Assembly (NCBI GenBank): GCA_012656075.1
Contig: JAAKBF010000218.1
Coordinates: forward strand, 682,001 to 746,000
Source of the DNA: Phytophthora hibernalis
Lineage: Eukaryota; Oomycota; Peronosporomycetes; Peronosporales; Peronosporaceae
Length of the DNA: 64,000 nt
Direction of reading: 5' to 3'
Part shown: positions 35,500-45,807 of the stretch, one piece after another
Layout: every line of letters starts with the position of its first letter
Position numbering within the stretch: the first letter of the stretch is position 1
Notes under the pieces: generated by a model
What the model saw: only the letters and a program-made list of their open reading frames with translations
Database searches by the model: none
Told to the model about the DNA's origin: nothing
Translations under genes and position numbers: made by a program

Positions 35500-36607
35500 A
35501 GCTCAGCGAACTCTACTTCTCGTAGCTCGTACAAGACTGCGGCATAGATCGCGTACTCTTCGATGAAACGACTATAATAGTTCAAGCTGCCCAATAACGA
35601 CTGCATAGATCTGAGCGGTCCTTGGAAAGGTATGTCGGTTAGCGCCTTCAGATCTTAGGGATGAGCTTCAATACCTTTAATCGACACTTGGTGTCCCAAG
35701 TAATCCACTTTGCGTAATCCCAAGAAGTTTTTCACCACGCTGATGGACAAGTTCCATTTGTCGCACGCATTCATTAGATCTTCCACGCGGCTACACATCT
35801 GGCCCATGATCCGGCGGTCACCAAGATATCGTCTATATGAGATCGACGTCCCAATACTGACGGTCGACCCGGATCCTCCGGTTCGCCGACATCGAACATA
35901 TCTGTAATCAAATCCAATTGATCTGCCTGCGGAATCCGCGTGAAGCCGTATAACGCGGTTTCTATTAGTCGTTGATAGATCGGGGAGCGTTTTTCAAACC
36001 AAATGACATCCGATTCCACACGAACAATCCAAACGGGGTGATGAAGGCAGAAATCGCATGAGCCCGGTCCGTCATCGTCACCACCCAAAATCAGCTCGCC
36101 ATATCCAACGAACAATTCCACAACACTTTATTGAGATCTTCCAGCGGATCGTTTGATCAGGGGCATCGGGTAGATCATAAGCCGAGTGAGTCCATTCACC
36201 AGTCGATAGTAAATACACAGACGTATATCAACCCCGTTTTTCTTGATGATCACTGCGATTGGCGATGCCCACGGCGACGTCGAGTGGTGGATCATCTTTG
36301 CCGCCAAGAGCCCTATGATCAGATCTGACACCTTCTCACGGAACTGCGGTGCTATCTTACGGACCCTTTGTGCGATGGGCCATGCATCGCCCACATCAAT
36401 GTCACCCACAACACCCCGAGCGGCGGGTGGTAACGCGTTACCCTTGCCGATCAGGAGTCTGATTCTTTGCCGAACGCTTCCGCCAGATAATCTTGCGCAA
36501 CCGGTCAATCTCTTCTGGAGTATTATGCTCGGGATCACCCACTTGAACATCTTCGAGGGACACTTCGTCCGTCGTGGCTGAGATCTCCGGCAACACTGCC
36601 TATTCAC
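35500..36607 (-). pseudogene. Gypsy reverse transcriptase
   Basis: Block 36607-36128 has the fingers/palm start (ASPIAVIIKKNGVDIRLCI-YRLVNGLTRL). Block 36121-35774 has the palm with a changed active site: the usual YIDD reads HIDD (in RRSHIDDILVTA, near 35836). The thumb region (LGLRKVDYLGHQVSIKGIEA type, near 35720-35650) is in other frames down to about 35500. The frame breaks and the Tyr-to-His change predict no activity. Confidence 0.8.
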
Positions 36608-37283
36608 CTTCTACATCTTCCGCCGAGAAATCGCCTGCCTCATAGTAATGCGTTTCGACCAGCTGGGGCGGATTTAGTCGGGACCTGATTCCCCATCGGA
36701 GCCAGCCGGTCTCGGTCGGGATCATCTCTTTGTCTCTGGTCGGCCTCTGATGTCTTCGTTGTTGAAATTTTATCTAGTCGCTTCTTCATCATGGCTCGAC
36801 ACTCGACTTCCATTTTGAGTTGGTACTCCTGATCCGGATCTGAGTCGGGTACCGGCTCGGTAGGGTGGGAATCTGCTTGATCCGGGTCTTCCTCCTCAGA
36901 ATCTAGCCACGGGCATCATTCCGTTACCATGATCTCCTTTTCCTGCGATAGTCCGGAAGCTGGGTCTCGATTGGATACCAGTTGGGCTTCCTTGATTTCT
37001 TCCAACATCAACGCTCCATTCTCGCCCGATCTCGCGCTTTCGCCTCCTTCTCCAGGGATCTCCATCTCTGCTCGTCGTGCCGGTATTTTCTGATCCGCGT
37101 CTTCGGCGACGGGACTCCTTGGATCACAGATGATCGGACGATCTGGCCTCGTCGAAGTATGGCACGAGGCGTCGATTATGCTGGCCGTTCCAGGGATCAA
37201 GATCCTCCTGGTCCGTTTCCACGGGGTCTGCTTCTACCGTAACTTCGAAGGCTAGGTTCTGCCACTCCATGTAACGACGGGAC

Positions 37284-38293
37284 CTATCGAGACGAAGCCT
37301 GGCATATGAGGAATCCGATCCCGGCCAGCCACATGCCGATCTTCTCGTCACCCTGCAAGATCAGCTCCTTGTCGCTAATATTAGTGACTTGAAAATATCG
37401 TGTCTTGCCGGGGCCCTTCACCACCGTGGGCACCCGGCGATCTCCTCGCGTGACCCACAGCTTCTCCGGCTCGGATAGCCGTAGCCGCCTGGGTAACTCT
37501 ACTGCCTCGCTCACTCTGATCATCGTATACTGGTCGACCTGGAGCAGTTTTGCCTTGTCATTATACACCTGCCAGCGTCCACTAAGCTGAATCTGTACTT
37601 CGTCTGGCAGACAAATTGATCCATCGGCTAGGTTTAAACGGATCCCAGCTGAAACCATGAAGCCCATGCCCAAGATGGCTTGTTGTCCGGAGAGGTCGCC
37701 TACCCAGATATTGAAAAAGTACACGAACATCCCTGCCAGAGTGATTTTGATTCGCGTCCTCCCTTCCGTGGTATACACGTTGTCGCCAATACCAACATAT
37801 TCTTGACTCTGACTCCTGTCGATATAGCACCCCACCTTACGAGCAAAGGTGGTGTCCACAATGGACACTTCGCCACCAGTATCTAAGAGTAAGATCGCCT
37901 TCTCATTGTTGATCTTGCCGGCTAGCTTGGCCTGTCGGAACCATTTCCCTGGAGCGTGATGTTTCCAATATCCTCGGGATTCCCTGGGAGGAGATCCATT
38001 GAAGGTCTATCGCCTGATCGGCGGAGTTCATTGATCTTAGGACGACTAGAATTTGGGATCACAGTGGCTGCTTCCTCTTCCGTTGGCTTAAACCATTCTT
38101 TCCGTTCACGCTGTTCCCAATAGCCGCGTAGTTCTCCCGTCTGTAGATCCAACGACATCTGGACTTCTGATCGGCTGAATTCGTCCGGATGTAAATCCGC
38201 AGTCGTCTTGACAACCCGTTTCTTGTGTAGATCATATGTATTACCGTGTAGATTGGGTTGCTGACTATCTTGATCTACCGATAGCTTGTCCAC
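37284..38293 (-). pseudogene. Gypsy aspartic protease region
   Basis: The block 38293-37922 is a charged linker downstream of gag. The block ending at 37284 holds a retropepsin-like domain: LLLDTGGEVSIVD (DTG active site, near 37890) and later GQQAILGMGFMVSAGIRL, the ILG motif of retroviral-type proteases. It would process the polyprotein. One frame change separates the linker from the protease. Minus-strand blocks between 37200 and 36600 are a disordered spacer before RT. Confidence 0.75.
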
Positions 38294-38354
38294 AAATGCA
38301 TAAATGCAGTCCTAGAACGCTCGGCTCGTATCGGTTTCCAAACCGACGAGCGTC

Positions 38355-40745
38355 CTAGTTTAACATCTTCTCAGTCATTTCTGGCAACATCCCGGATTGC
38401 TTGGTCGGGTTGTACCATTGGCGGATCTGATTGTAGAACTCCTCCATCGGACACTTACCCACGTCGTGAAGCTCGCCACATCCGCGGCATACGAACAGAC
38501 AGTGGTCCACAGGATGTCCTCGTTTACCACACTTCTGGCAAATGAGACGATTCCAACATCCAAGGTCCGTGTATTTGCGAGATCCGCAATGTGAGCAACG
38601 GTTGCGATCTTGTCCATCATATCTGCCCTGAGATCTGGGATCAGATGACGGTTGTTCGGGGGAAGTCCGAGTGGGACGAGATTGTTCCTGCCCTTGTATA
38701 TCCGGAATCTCCCGCGGCTTCTCTTCGGCGGATGCCAGATGGACCCTGCGTAGATCTCCTTCGGCTTCTGACCCGTCAGATCCGGAGTCGGATCCAGAAT
38801 CGGGGCTCGGGATCTGGATCGCGCGTACCGCTCGCTTGGGTGGGGCCGTCGTCATATCGGTTGGCGTCTTCTGTCGGAATTTCGACCCGAATGCCGACCG
38901 CTTCTGCCTGTTTTTCGCCCTTTCCTCGCGCGAAGAACTTCTTCCAAAGTGTCAGCGTCCGTCAGCCGTAGCAACGTCAGTTGATCCGCCAGATCCTGAT
39001 CGCCTAAAGTTTCGATAAAATGATCCACATGTTCACGGCGGTCTTTCGGCTCTCCGTCCTTGATCTTGAGTCGTGTTCGTATAGCGGCGACGTTTAAAAT
39101 ATTCTAACGGCGACTCGTCGGACCGCTTGCGGGCATGATAATATTGCCACTCGACCGAAACTCCCAATCCGCAATACTGTATCTGAAAACTGCGTAGTAG
39201 ATCGCTCCACTCGTTCGGCTCAGCTGGCGGTACCAGTTCTTATCCGGTCCGGTCAATAGGTCAGCGAAGGTCAAGCACTTTTCTCCGTCTGACGCTTGGT
39301 CTCGGAGGAACACCGACTTGACTTTGCTGATCTAGGATCGCGCGCGGTCTTCGTCTTGGTATTTACCGGCGAATTCTTTTAAGTCCGAAATCGCTGAGAT
39401 CCGGACTCTTTGGATCATGGACGACCCGATGACGCCAGTGGACGTAGTGGCCACCACGGCTCGGCCTGAGCTAGGAGTTTCGAGATCGTCAGGATCATAC
39501 TCCCACTAGGAAGGGTGGTGATCTGGTGATCCGACCGACTCCATGTCGACGTCTTGCGCACCGGTATACTTGGACTCGTGGTCTTTGGGCCAGGCTGTGA
39601 CCGCTTGCTGCTCCTTAAGAAAACGGCTCATCGCGGCTTGAAAGTACGTTTCCAGATTACCCGTTGGTGCGTTAGTTGTGACCGTAGCTGGGATAGGAGC
39701 TGGAGGCATCGTCGGCTTCTTGAGCTGATCCAGCATCGATATCGGGGTTGTTGGCATCGTTACCCATGGGGTGCTATCGAACTCGGAGAGAGTGTCGTCG
39801 ACATCTCGGGCCCTCTGGTTGACCTGCCGACTTCTGACCCAATGTCCTCACGTGAGATCTGAGCATCGCTGCTCCCGACAGACCTAACGACATACGTCGT
39901 GATCTCTCGGAGCTGTTCGAATCTGGTTCCGAGGTTGCTGATGCGTAATGTGAGGATCCCGTCTGGCATTCCGTAGCACTGACTTGGGGAAACGGTTCTG
40001 AATCTAGGATCTGGGAATTTTCTCCCACCAAGAGTCTTAACCACTCGAACAGACTTCGTGTCGCGAAGTGGATAGCGTCCAGGTCTAGATCAAATAGATC
40101 GTTCGCCTCGAACACTCCGGCCACCAATCCCGCCTCGTCCAGCTGTCGGAATTGCTCTTTCACTGCGTCCAACTTATTGTCGAAGACTCGGGGAACCGAC
40201 ACCGGTCCTTTAAGAGTTCCTACCTGCTTCATATTCAGGATCTTCATCATCGGATCTCGAAGTAGGAACTCGTCCAAATTCTTCCGATGATACATATACT
40301 CCAGTGATCCTTCTTTCCAAAGTTACGCCGATTCACCACGATCTTCGGTCTCTGACTCTGGGGCCTTCCATTTCTTCCGCCCAGCTTTTTCTTCTTCGTG
40401 ATGGATCTTAGCACTGGCGGGTTTGTGAATGGTTCAGGCTTTAACCTTTACCTCATCACTATGCAGATCTCGATGCGAATCGAGATCTGCGGGGTCCCCG
40501 AAGGGACCAGGAGGAGAAAGAGGTTTCTCTTCTAGATCCGGGTCTGGATCTACCTCTTCTTGTCTGTCGACAGAGCTCCTCCCAGGATTCGGCCGACCTG
40601 CGGAACTTGTTTCAGTCAGCGGCGTCGTCGTTGATCCGATCTCCGATGACGCTTGTTCCTTTGGTTCTTTCTTTACTTGCAAATCTTCTTCTGCGAACTC
40701 ACGGTGAAATCCGGAGTCGCCAAGAGATCCGGGCACGCGCACCAT
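38355..40745 (-). pseudogene. Gypsy gag with zinc knuckles
   Basis: Gag begins MVRVPGSLGD at 40745, directly at the LTR border, with a disordered acidic region. Blocks 40295-39774 and 39757-39506 follow, then a retrotransposon-gag core (FADLLTGPDKNWYRQLS, 39313-39104). The C-terminal part (38855-38355) has Cys-rich zinc knuckles (CSHCGSRKYTDLGC and CQKCGKRGHPVDHC, then CRGCGELHDVGKC). Gag forms the particle and binds RNA. Frame changes separate the blocks. Confidence 0.75.
40727..40744 (-). promoter_or_regulatory. Candidate tRNA primer-binding site of the Gypsy element
   Basis: Immediately inside the 5' LTR, the minus strand reads TGGTGCGCGTGCCCGG. TGG at this place complements a tRNA CCA end, and the following bases fit a 7 bp acceptor stem plus T-stem. 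The gag ATG (40745-40743) overlaps its first bases. The tRNA identity is not determined. Confidence 0.5.
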
Positions 40746-41982
40746 TGTGGTATAGCGGGATCCGTCAAAATCGGGTTAAGACAGGATCTAACTTCCCAAC
40801 AGCGCCCAAACACCAACTAACGGAGGGGGTACCCCGATCCGCGATTTGCTGAACTTATCACCTTGTGTACCCGTTGGTGGGCTGGATCTGCTCTCTTAGC
40901 GCTCCGAAGAGATGTAGCGATGTGACTCTTGAACGTCCTGGCGGGACGCGGGGATGGAGCAGCGCGGAATTCTTCGCTCTGCTGCCGGTTAGGGATCCAG
41001 ATCCCAAGCGATAAAGACGAGCTTGGATCTGGCGGCCGGGACTTGATCCGGGGCCGGTTGGTTGCCTTTGGGGTGTGGTTGGTTCCTTCCTTTGCGATAC
41101 TTGCCGCTTCCTATAGCGGGGATTCTGGGGTTGAGAGACTGAGGATCCTCGGGTCAAGTAATAACTCCGTCGGATCCGATATCAACACTTGAAGGTAGAT
41201 CACTAGTGTAAGGCAAATCTGACCAATGTATTATCCGGACTTACACAAACAACCAGTTCAGCTACTTGTAGACTTGCCGACACCTTGTAGGGCCAATGTA
41301 ATTCCCGTTGGAAGATGGAGGCGAAGCACTTGTGCACTTGATGGCAAATTCAGTTCTGATTTACGGCTAAGTCCTATCTCGTCTTCTACCGTACCCTATG
41401 TATCCACCACTACCGCGTATGACCGGCTCTATACCTCGTCTATAACCTCCCCATCTCTGTAATCTGTGCTCGTGACCGATCCCCTGATACATCTCGCGTA
41501 ATTACCAGATCGCGTCATAGACATGATCTGAGATCTGAGATCCGAGATCAGATCCAGATCTGTCGATCTTGGATACGGGTCCCAACTAGATTTGTCCCGT
41601 ATTTTGGTTTCGCCCTTGGTCCTGACACTCGTCTGACTTCTGCTGGCGCGTCATATCCATCTGCTCAATCTCCCTGATTCAGGCTCCATAAATGATATCG
41701 TAATGTCCAAACCCCGACCATGTCGCGATCTAAACTCGGAGCCGCTGGTCGATGTCTCCTGCCATCAGTTCAAAACCCACGTTGAAGTACGTCAGGTGTG
41801 TCACCCTCCTCGTGCCGCTTAGAGCACGCCATCCGTTTTACCATGTCACCAGGTCCAGATCCATCGCTCAATCATATTCCCGGAACTGTGACCTCTTGTC
41901 TCAGACAATCTAGTCCGGGCATCCCATTCTCGACACCACAACCTCCTTTGTACGTAGTTGTTGCCGCACAACGGCGTCACTG
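40746..41982 (-). repeat. 5' LTR of the Gypsy element
   Basis: This is the pair of 30324-31453. It carries an extra segment of about 120 bp (about 41659-41778) absent from the other LTR. The last 300 bp are diverged from the partner while the first 800 bp are nearly identical. Its outer boundary is approximate because Harbinger-2 coding sequence begins almost at once (about 41985). Confidence 0.8.
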
Positions 41983-41984
41983 TC

Positions 41985-42700
41985 TTTCCTATCAAGGTGT
42001 GATCGCGCCGGACGGGCCTTTCGTCTCTTTTGGGGACCCGTCGAGGGCCGTCGTCAGGACACTGCACTGCTGCGCCAGAGCGGCTTACATGATTACGTGC
42101 GAGCGCATCCGACCCTCGACGTCATCATTTATGGGGATCCTGCCTATAGCGTATTGGATTTAATATCCGTTCCTTGTCAGGGCGCCTCGCTCAACTCAGA
42201 TATGAAGGACGGCAACGCTCTTTTAACCCTTTCACCAGACAATAATTTACGCGTTAAAGGTCTGCTGCGGGCCTCTACCGTCCTCATACATTATTCCTAT
42301 TGGTCAAAACTCCAAGATGGGGTCGACACGAACGGGACACGCATGACTTACGGGTCCGCTGCGGACCCCTACGAACACACCCGCAGAATGTTGGCAGATA
42401 ATCGTGGCAAAACATATGAGTTTCACTATGTAAGCTCTTAGAGGTCCGCTGCGGTCCCACAACATACGTCTGGTAGCTAAAGGGTTAATTTCACGACGTA
42501 TTGCAATCGAGCTGGTTTTTATCACGTCAAGCGATACTTTGCCCACCTCGAGTATGCATGAGCACGTAAGATGCGGCTGTCTCCAGTTGCCGTGACGATC
42601 AAGTGCGCAGTGCTTTTCTCGGACATTCACACGTGTATTAATGAACGAAATCAAGTAAGCCTTAAGTTCCAGCTCAAACCACCAGTTTTAAAAGAGTATC
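41985..42700 (+). pseudogene. Harbinger-2: DDE transposase 3' fragment
   Basis: Plus-strand frames read YQGVIAPDG, then a GRR.DTALLR-like stretch with a frame change, then DVIIYGDPAYSVLDLISVP and GASLNSDMKDGNALL. GDPAY is the second-Asp motif of DDE_4/Harbinger transposases. The N-terminal half is missing, apparently lost at the Gypsy junction. After a piggyBac-like MITE (42227-42484) the frame continues (ISRRIAIE...), then decays. It converges on a minus-strand Myb/SANT-like gene, as in the intact Harbinger. Confidence 0.65.
42227..42484. mobile_element. piggyBac-like MITE in the Harbinger-2 transposase
   Basis: The 258 bp element begins CCCTTTCACCAGAC, ends with the inverse of CCCTTTAGCTACCAGAC, and is flanked by TTAA on both sides (42223-42226 and 42485-42488), the piggyBac target duplication. 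Internal copies of GGTCCGCTGCGG, one inside a GGGTCCG...CGGACCC palindrome, form subterminal repeats. Removing it with one TTAA keeps the transposase frame open. Confidence 0.75.
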
Positions 42701-42793
42701 TAAGTTGAAGGGTGAAGAAATACATGAGTAAATGAATACGATCTTGGGTTGGTTGGAATTGTGCTGGTGTGTACCCACCTCGATTTACACGAC

Positions 42794-43650
42794 TTAGCAC
42801 GACTTAGCCTTCCGGGTTATGTTTGTCTGGGTCGCGCCCAAAGATGTCTGCTGGCTGACCATCGATATCATCAAGCTGGTGCGGCGAGTTTCTGCCTCCA
42901 TTTGAGCCTGAAGGAATTTAAATGGCTGATCGCGTTGGTCGCGCCACTCTTGATAATCCTCTTCACGCTCGCGCTTGCGCACTTCCACCGTCTCGTCATG
43001 TTGCTGGCGCCGCAATAACATGTCCTCGCGTAGTACAACTTGAATGCCTTGCGCTTGTTCTACTTGTGACTCCATCAAAGGGACAAGGGAGGCTAGGATA
43101 GCGTATTTCAATTTTGTTGGGGTCTCCTTGTTACTGACGATGTCGGCGTGTCCGGTGGTTGCGATTCACCTTTCGCTTTATTATCTGCTGAACGCTTCGC
43201 ATCCGGTAAACGCTGTTCTCGCGGACGCTGCATCGCCGAGTCACGAACAACGCCCCCAGTGCAGTCTTTTGTATCCGATTCCTTCATAGTATTTTTCTTT
43301 TGCAAGCTGCTTTTCGCTCTCCCACTCGTCGAATTCGCTCATGATGTCGTCCATCAATTCTCGAAGCTCTGTATACTCTTCATCAATGCTAGATGCCTTA
43401 GCCGACCCAGCCTCTTGAAAACGATGCCTAGCCAGCAGCGTGCTAAATCGATTCTGACAGGACTTGCTGTTGACCGACTCGGTGTTGAAGGTAGACAACT
43501 TTTTAGGCGCGCCGCGATTCCCTGCCACGCCTTCACGACTTTGTTACGCTCTTGGCGATACGGGAGAATTCAGTTGACCTCCTTGACGAGTAGAAAATCT
43601 TCGACTAGGCTTCATTGTTTTGAGAGTTCGCAAAGCTTGGTCGTCTGAAC
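42794..43650 (-). pseudogene. Harbinger-2: Myb/SANT-like partner protein, broken
   Basis: Minus-strand blocks give a SANT-like region (KSCQNRFSTLLARHRF, near 43480-43420), an acidic helix (EEYTELRELMDDIMSEFDEWESEKQ), a disordered basic linker and a C-terminal coiled coil with EVRKREREEDYQEWRDQRDQ ending at 42794. Frame changes separate the three parts. The stretch 43651-44083 holds nothing else recognisable. Confidence 0.6.
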
Positions 43651-44083
43651 GTTGCTGGGTGCTATCGGTCAGCAAGCCATTGTGCAAATCGCTCAACAAT
43701 TGCAACTCTAATCCCTGGTTTCCCGGATCGGAAGTAGCTTCGGTAACCGAGGAGATTTGCGAGCGATCAGAAATGATCGATTCAGTTTGGGTTTGACCAC
43801 CCTGTATATTGCTGGAACTGATGTCAAGTTCGTATTCTTTTTATAGTCACAACACACATTTGCAAGACCAACAGTTAATTAAATTTACCGTTCTCATGTC
43901 CGCTCACAGTCACTTACATGTATACTCGTAGCTCTCTCGCTATTGCAGACCAAATACACTAACAACTGCTCACAGTTCAAGTACTTGCGCGTGTTCGACA
44001 CACAACACCGAACTCTGTATTACTAGCATACCATTTCAAAGAGCACATGTGAGGTTAGATTTTCCTCCATTCGCGAGACAGTA

Positions 44084-45805
44084 TTGTACTGGCCACTCGC
44101 ATTGATACACGAGAATTTTCTTGTGACTGTTACTAAAGATGTAGAGCGGCTACATCATCGTTTCTAACATCAAAATGAGCGCCGTTCCGCGCAGATAATA
44201 TATTCTCTATCTACAAGAGCGCTCATTTCCAAACTTGCCGCCATGAAGTCAATCTCCACCTCTGAAAAATCTGATTCTTCGCACCCACCACGCGTTTTTT
44301 CTGGCGGAAGCTCAGCAGGGACTCCATCCGTGTACGGCTGCGTGTTCACCAGTGTCTTGGCTTCGGGATGGTCATGATTGCTCGCGTCGTTGCCGCCGAC
44401 AACAAGCGCAAACGGGGAGACGACGACGACTCTGGCGGATTCACACGCTGTTTCGAGAGAGACAGTCGAAAAATACGGTAATTTATTTGAACAAATTATT
44501 ACTGACCGAAATATTACGGGCAGGCCTGTCACGTCTGAGCTTATCGCCGACAGGGTACAAGATGTGACAGGTGACTGCATGTCAGCCCGAAATGTTCGAC
44601 GCGCGTTACGAGCAATGGATTGCTCGTACAAAGTTGGTGAGCGGCGGGATATTCGCGCAGACAATGAGGCCAACGTCGCCTATATCTACAACGCAAGCGC
44701 GCCACCTCAACAAGCGCACCGCCATTCGCACAGAAGTCTACCTCGATGAATCATACTGCAACCTGCACCATGTCGCTCAGCGCACGTGGCTTCTTCCTGA
44801 GATGCGGAGCTCGCTTCCGCCTGGGAAAGGGCGGCGCTTCTGTATCATTGGAGCCGGCGCCATCACACGCGTGGGCAACTACCGCTCCCGGGGTGAATGT
44901 GTCAAGGGGTCCGTTAAACTGTGGGCATCTGACAAAGCTGGCAGCACCGCGCCGACGACTACCACGGCAACTTCACGAGCGCGAAGTTCGAGAGGTGGTT
45001 CGGCGAGCTTTGCGAGACGCTGTGGGGTGAGTACAAGGAGTGCAACATTATGATGGATGGAGCTAAATACCACAAGCGCGACGTTGATGCCGCCCCAGCA
45101 AAGGGTAAAAACAAAGAGACGCACGTCAAGTGGCTTTTGCGCCAGTGGGTCCCCGCAAGTATGTACATGAAGAAGAAGGAGTTACACTGGCTTGTCGAAG
45201 AAAAGAGAGGCAAACCGAGCTACGAAACGGTTCAAGATTGCGGCAAAATGGAGGCACAAGGTTCTATTTACCCCTCCTTACCATCCGGAACTGCAGCCCA
45301 TAGAGCTAATCTGGGCTGCGATTAAGAACCTGATCGCCAAGAACCCGTGCAACACAATGACTGAGCTGGAGACCAAGATTCGCAATGGTATTGACGGGAT
45401 CACGTTAAAGACGTGGTTACGCGCATACCGGCACGTCCAGAACGTGGAGGAGGAGTACTTGGAGGCGACGGAGTTGGATGAGTAGTAGTATCAGTTTTTA
45501 AAATATATGCATTGCTATAAATATTAAATATTGAAGGCTGGAATTTATTGTGCAGAACTGACTCCAAACCCTTCTCAGATCTGAGAAAATAATCTGAGGA
45601 GCGAAATCATTCGCCAAAATTGAGGAGGTCATTTCCCTTTGTCAGGTTTATGATCGCTCTGAGGGCCTGGAGGGGACGCTGATTGGCTACTTTTGATGCG
45701 GAAATTTCTCCGATGCTCACGGTACCTTTCGTTATGCATAATGTCAGACAACGGTTTCGCAATGACTACCGGAATTTGGTGTATCAATGCGAGTGGCCAG
45801 TACAA
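44084..45805 (+). mobile_element. IS630/Tc1/mariner element of DD82E (Sailor)-like type
   Basis: Perfect 27 bp inverted repeats start TTGTACTGGCCACTCGCATT at 44084 and end at 45805. TA flanks both sides (44082-44083 and 45806-45807). One broken transposase lies inside on the plus strand. Confidence 0.8.
44378..45485 (+). pseudogene. DD82E-like transposase
   Basis: An N-terminal helix-turn-helix region (LFEQIITDRNITGRPVTSEL..., ARNVRRALRAM) precedes VYLDESYCNLHH (first Asp), MMDGAKYHKR (second Asp, 45056) and PPYHPELQPIELIW (catalytic Glu, 45303). The DNA distance between second Asp and Glu corresponds to 81-82 residues, far from the usual 34 and matching the DD82E/Sailor group. Frame changes near 44700, 44950 and 45230 include +1 shifts, so these are not simple homopolymer losses and the gene looks decayed. 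The stop is at 45483-45485. Confidence 0.7.
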
Positions 45806-45807
45806 TA

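Larger units (their letters stand above)
30324..41982 (-). mobile_element. Ty3/Gypsy LTR retrotransposon (chromovirus type)
   Basis: Two direct repeats over 1.1 kb long (30324-31453 and 40746-41982) flank minus-strand gag, protease, reverse transcriptase, RNase H, integrase and chromodomain blocks in Ty3/Gypsy order. A likely primer-binding site lies just inside the right-hand (5') LTR. The element is 11.7 kb including an 809 bp nested solo LTR. No target-site duplication is visible: the left flank ends GGACC and the right flank enters a Harbinger transposase fragment. GATC words are extremely frequent throughout. Multiple frame breaks, a stop inside the chromodomain and a changed RT active site mark it as inactive as read. 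Confidence 0.9.
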
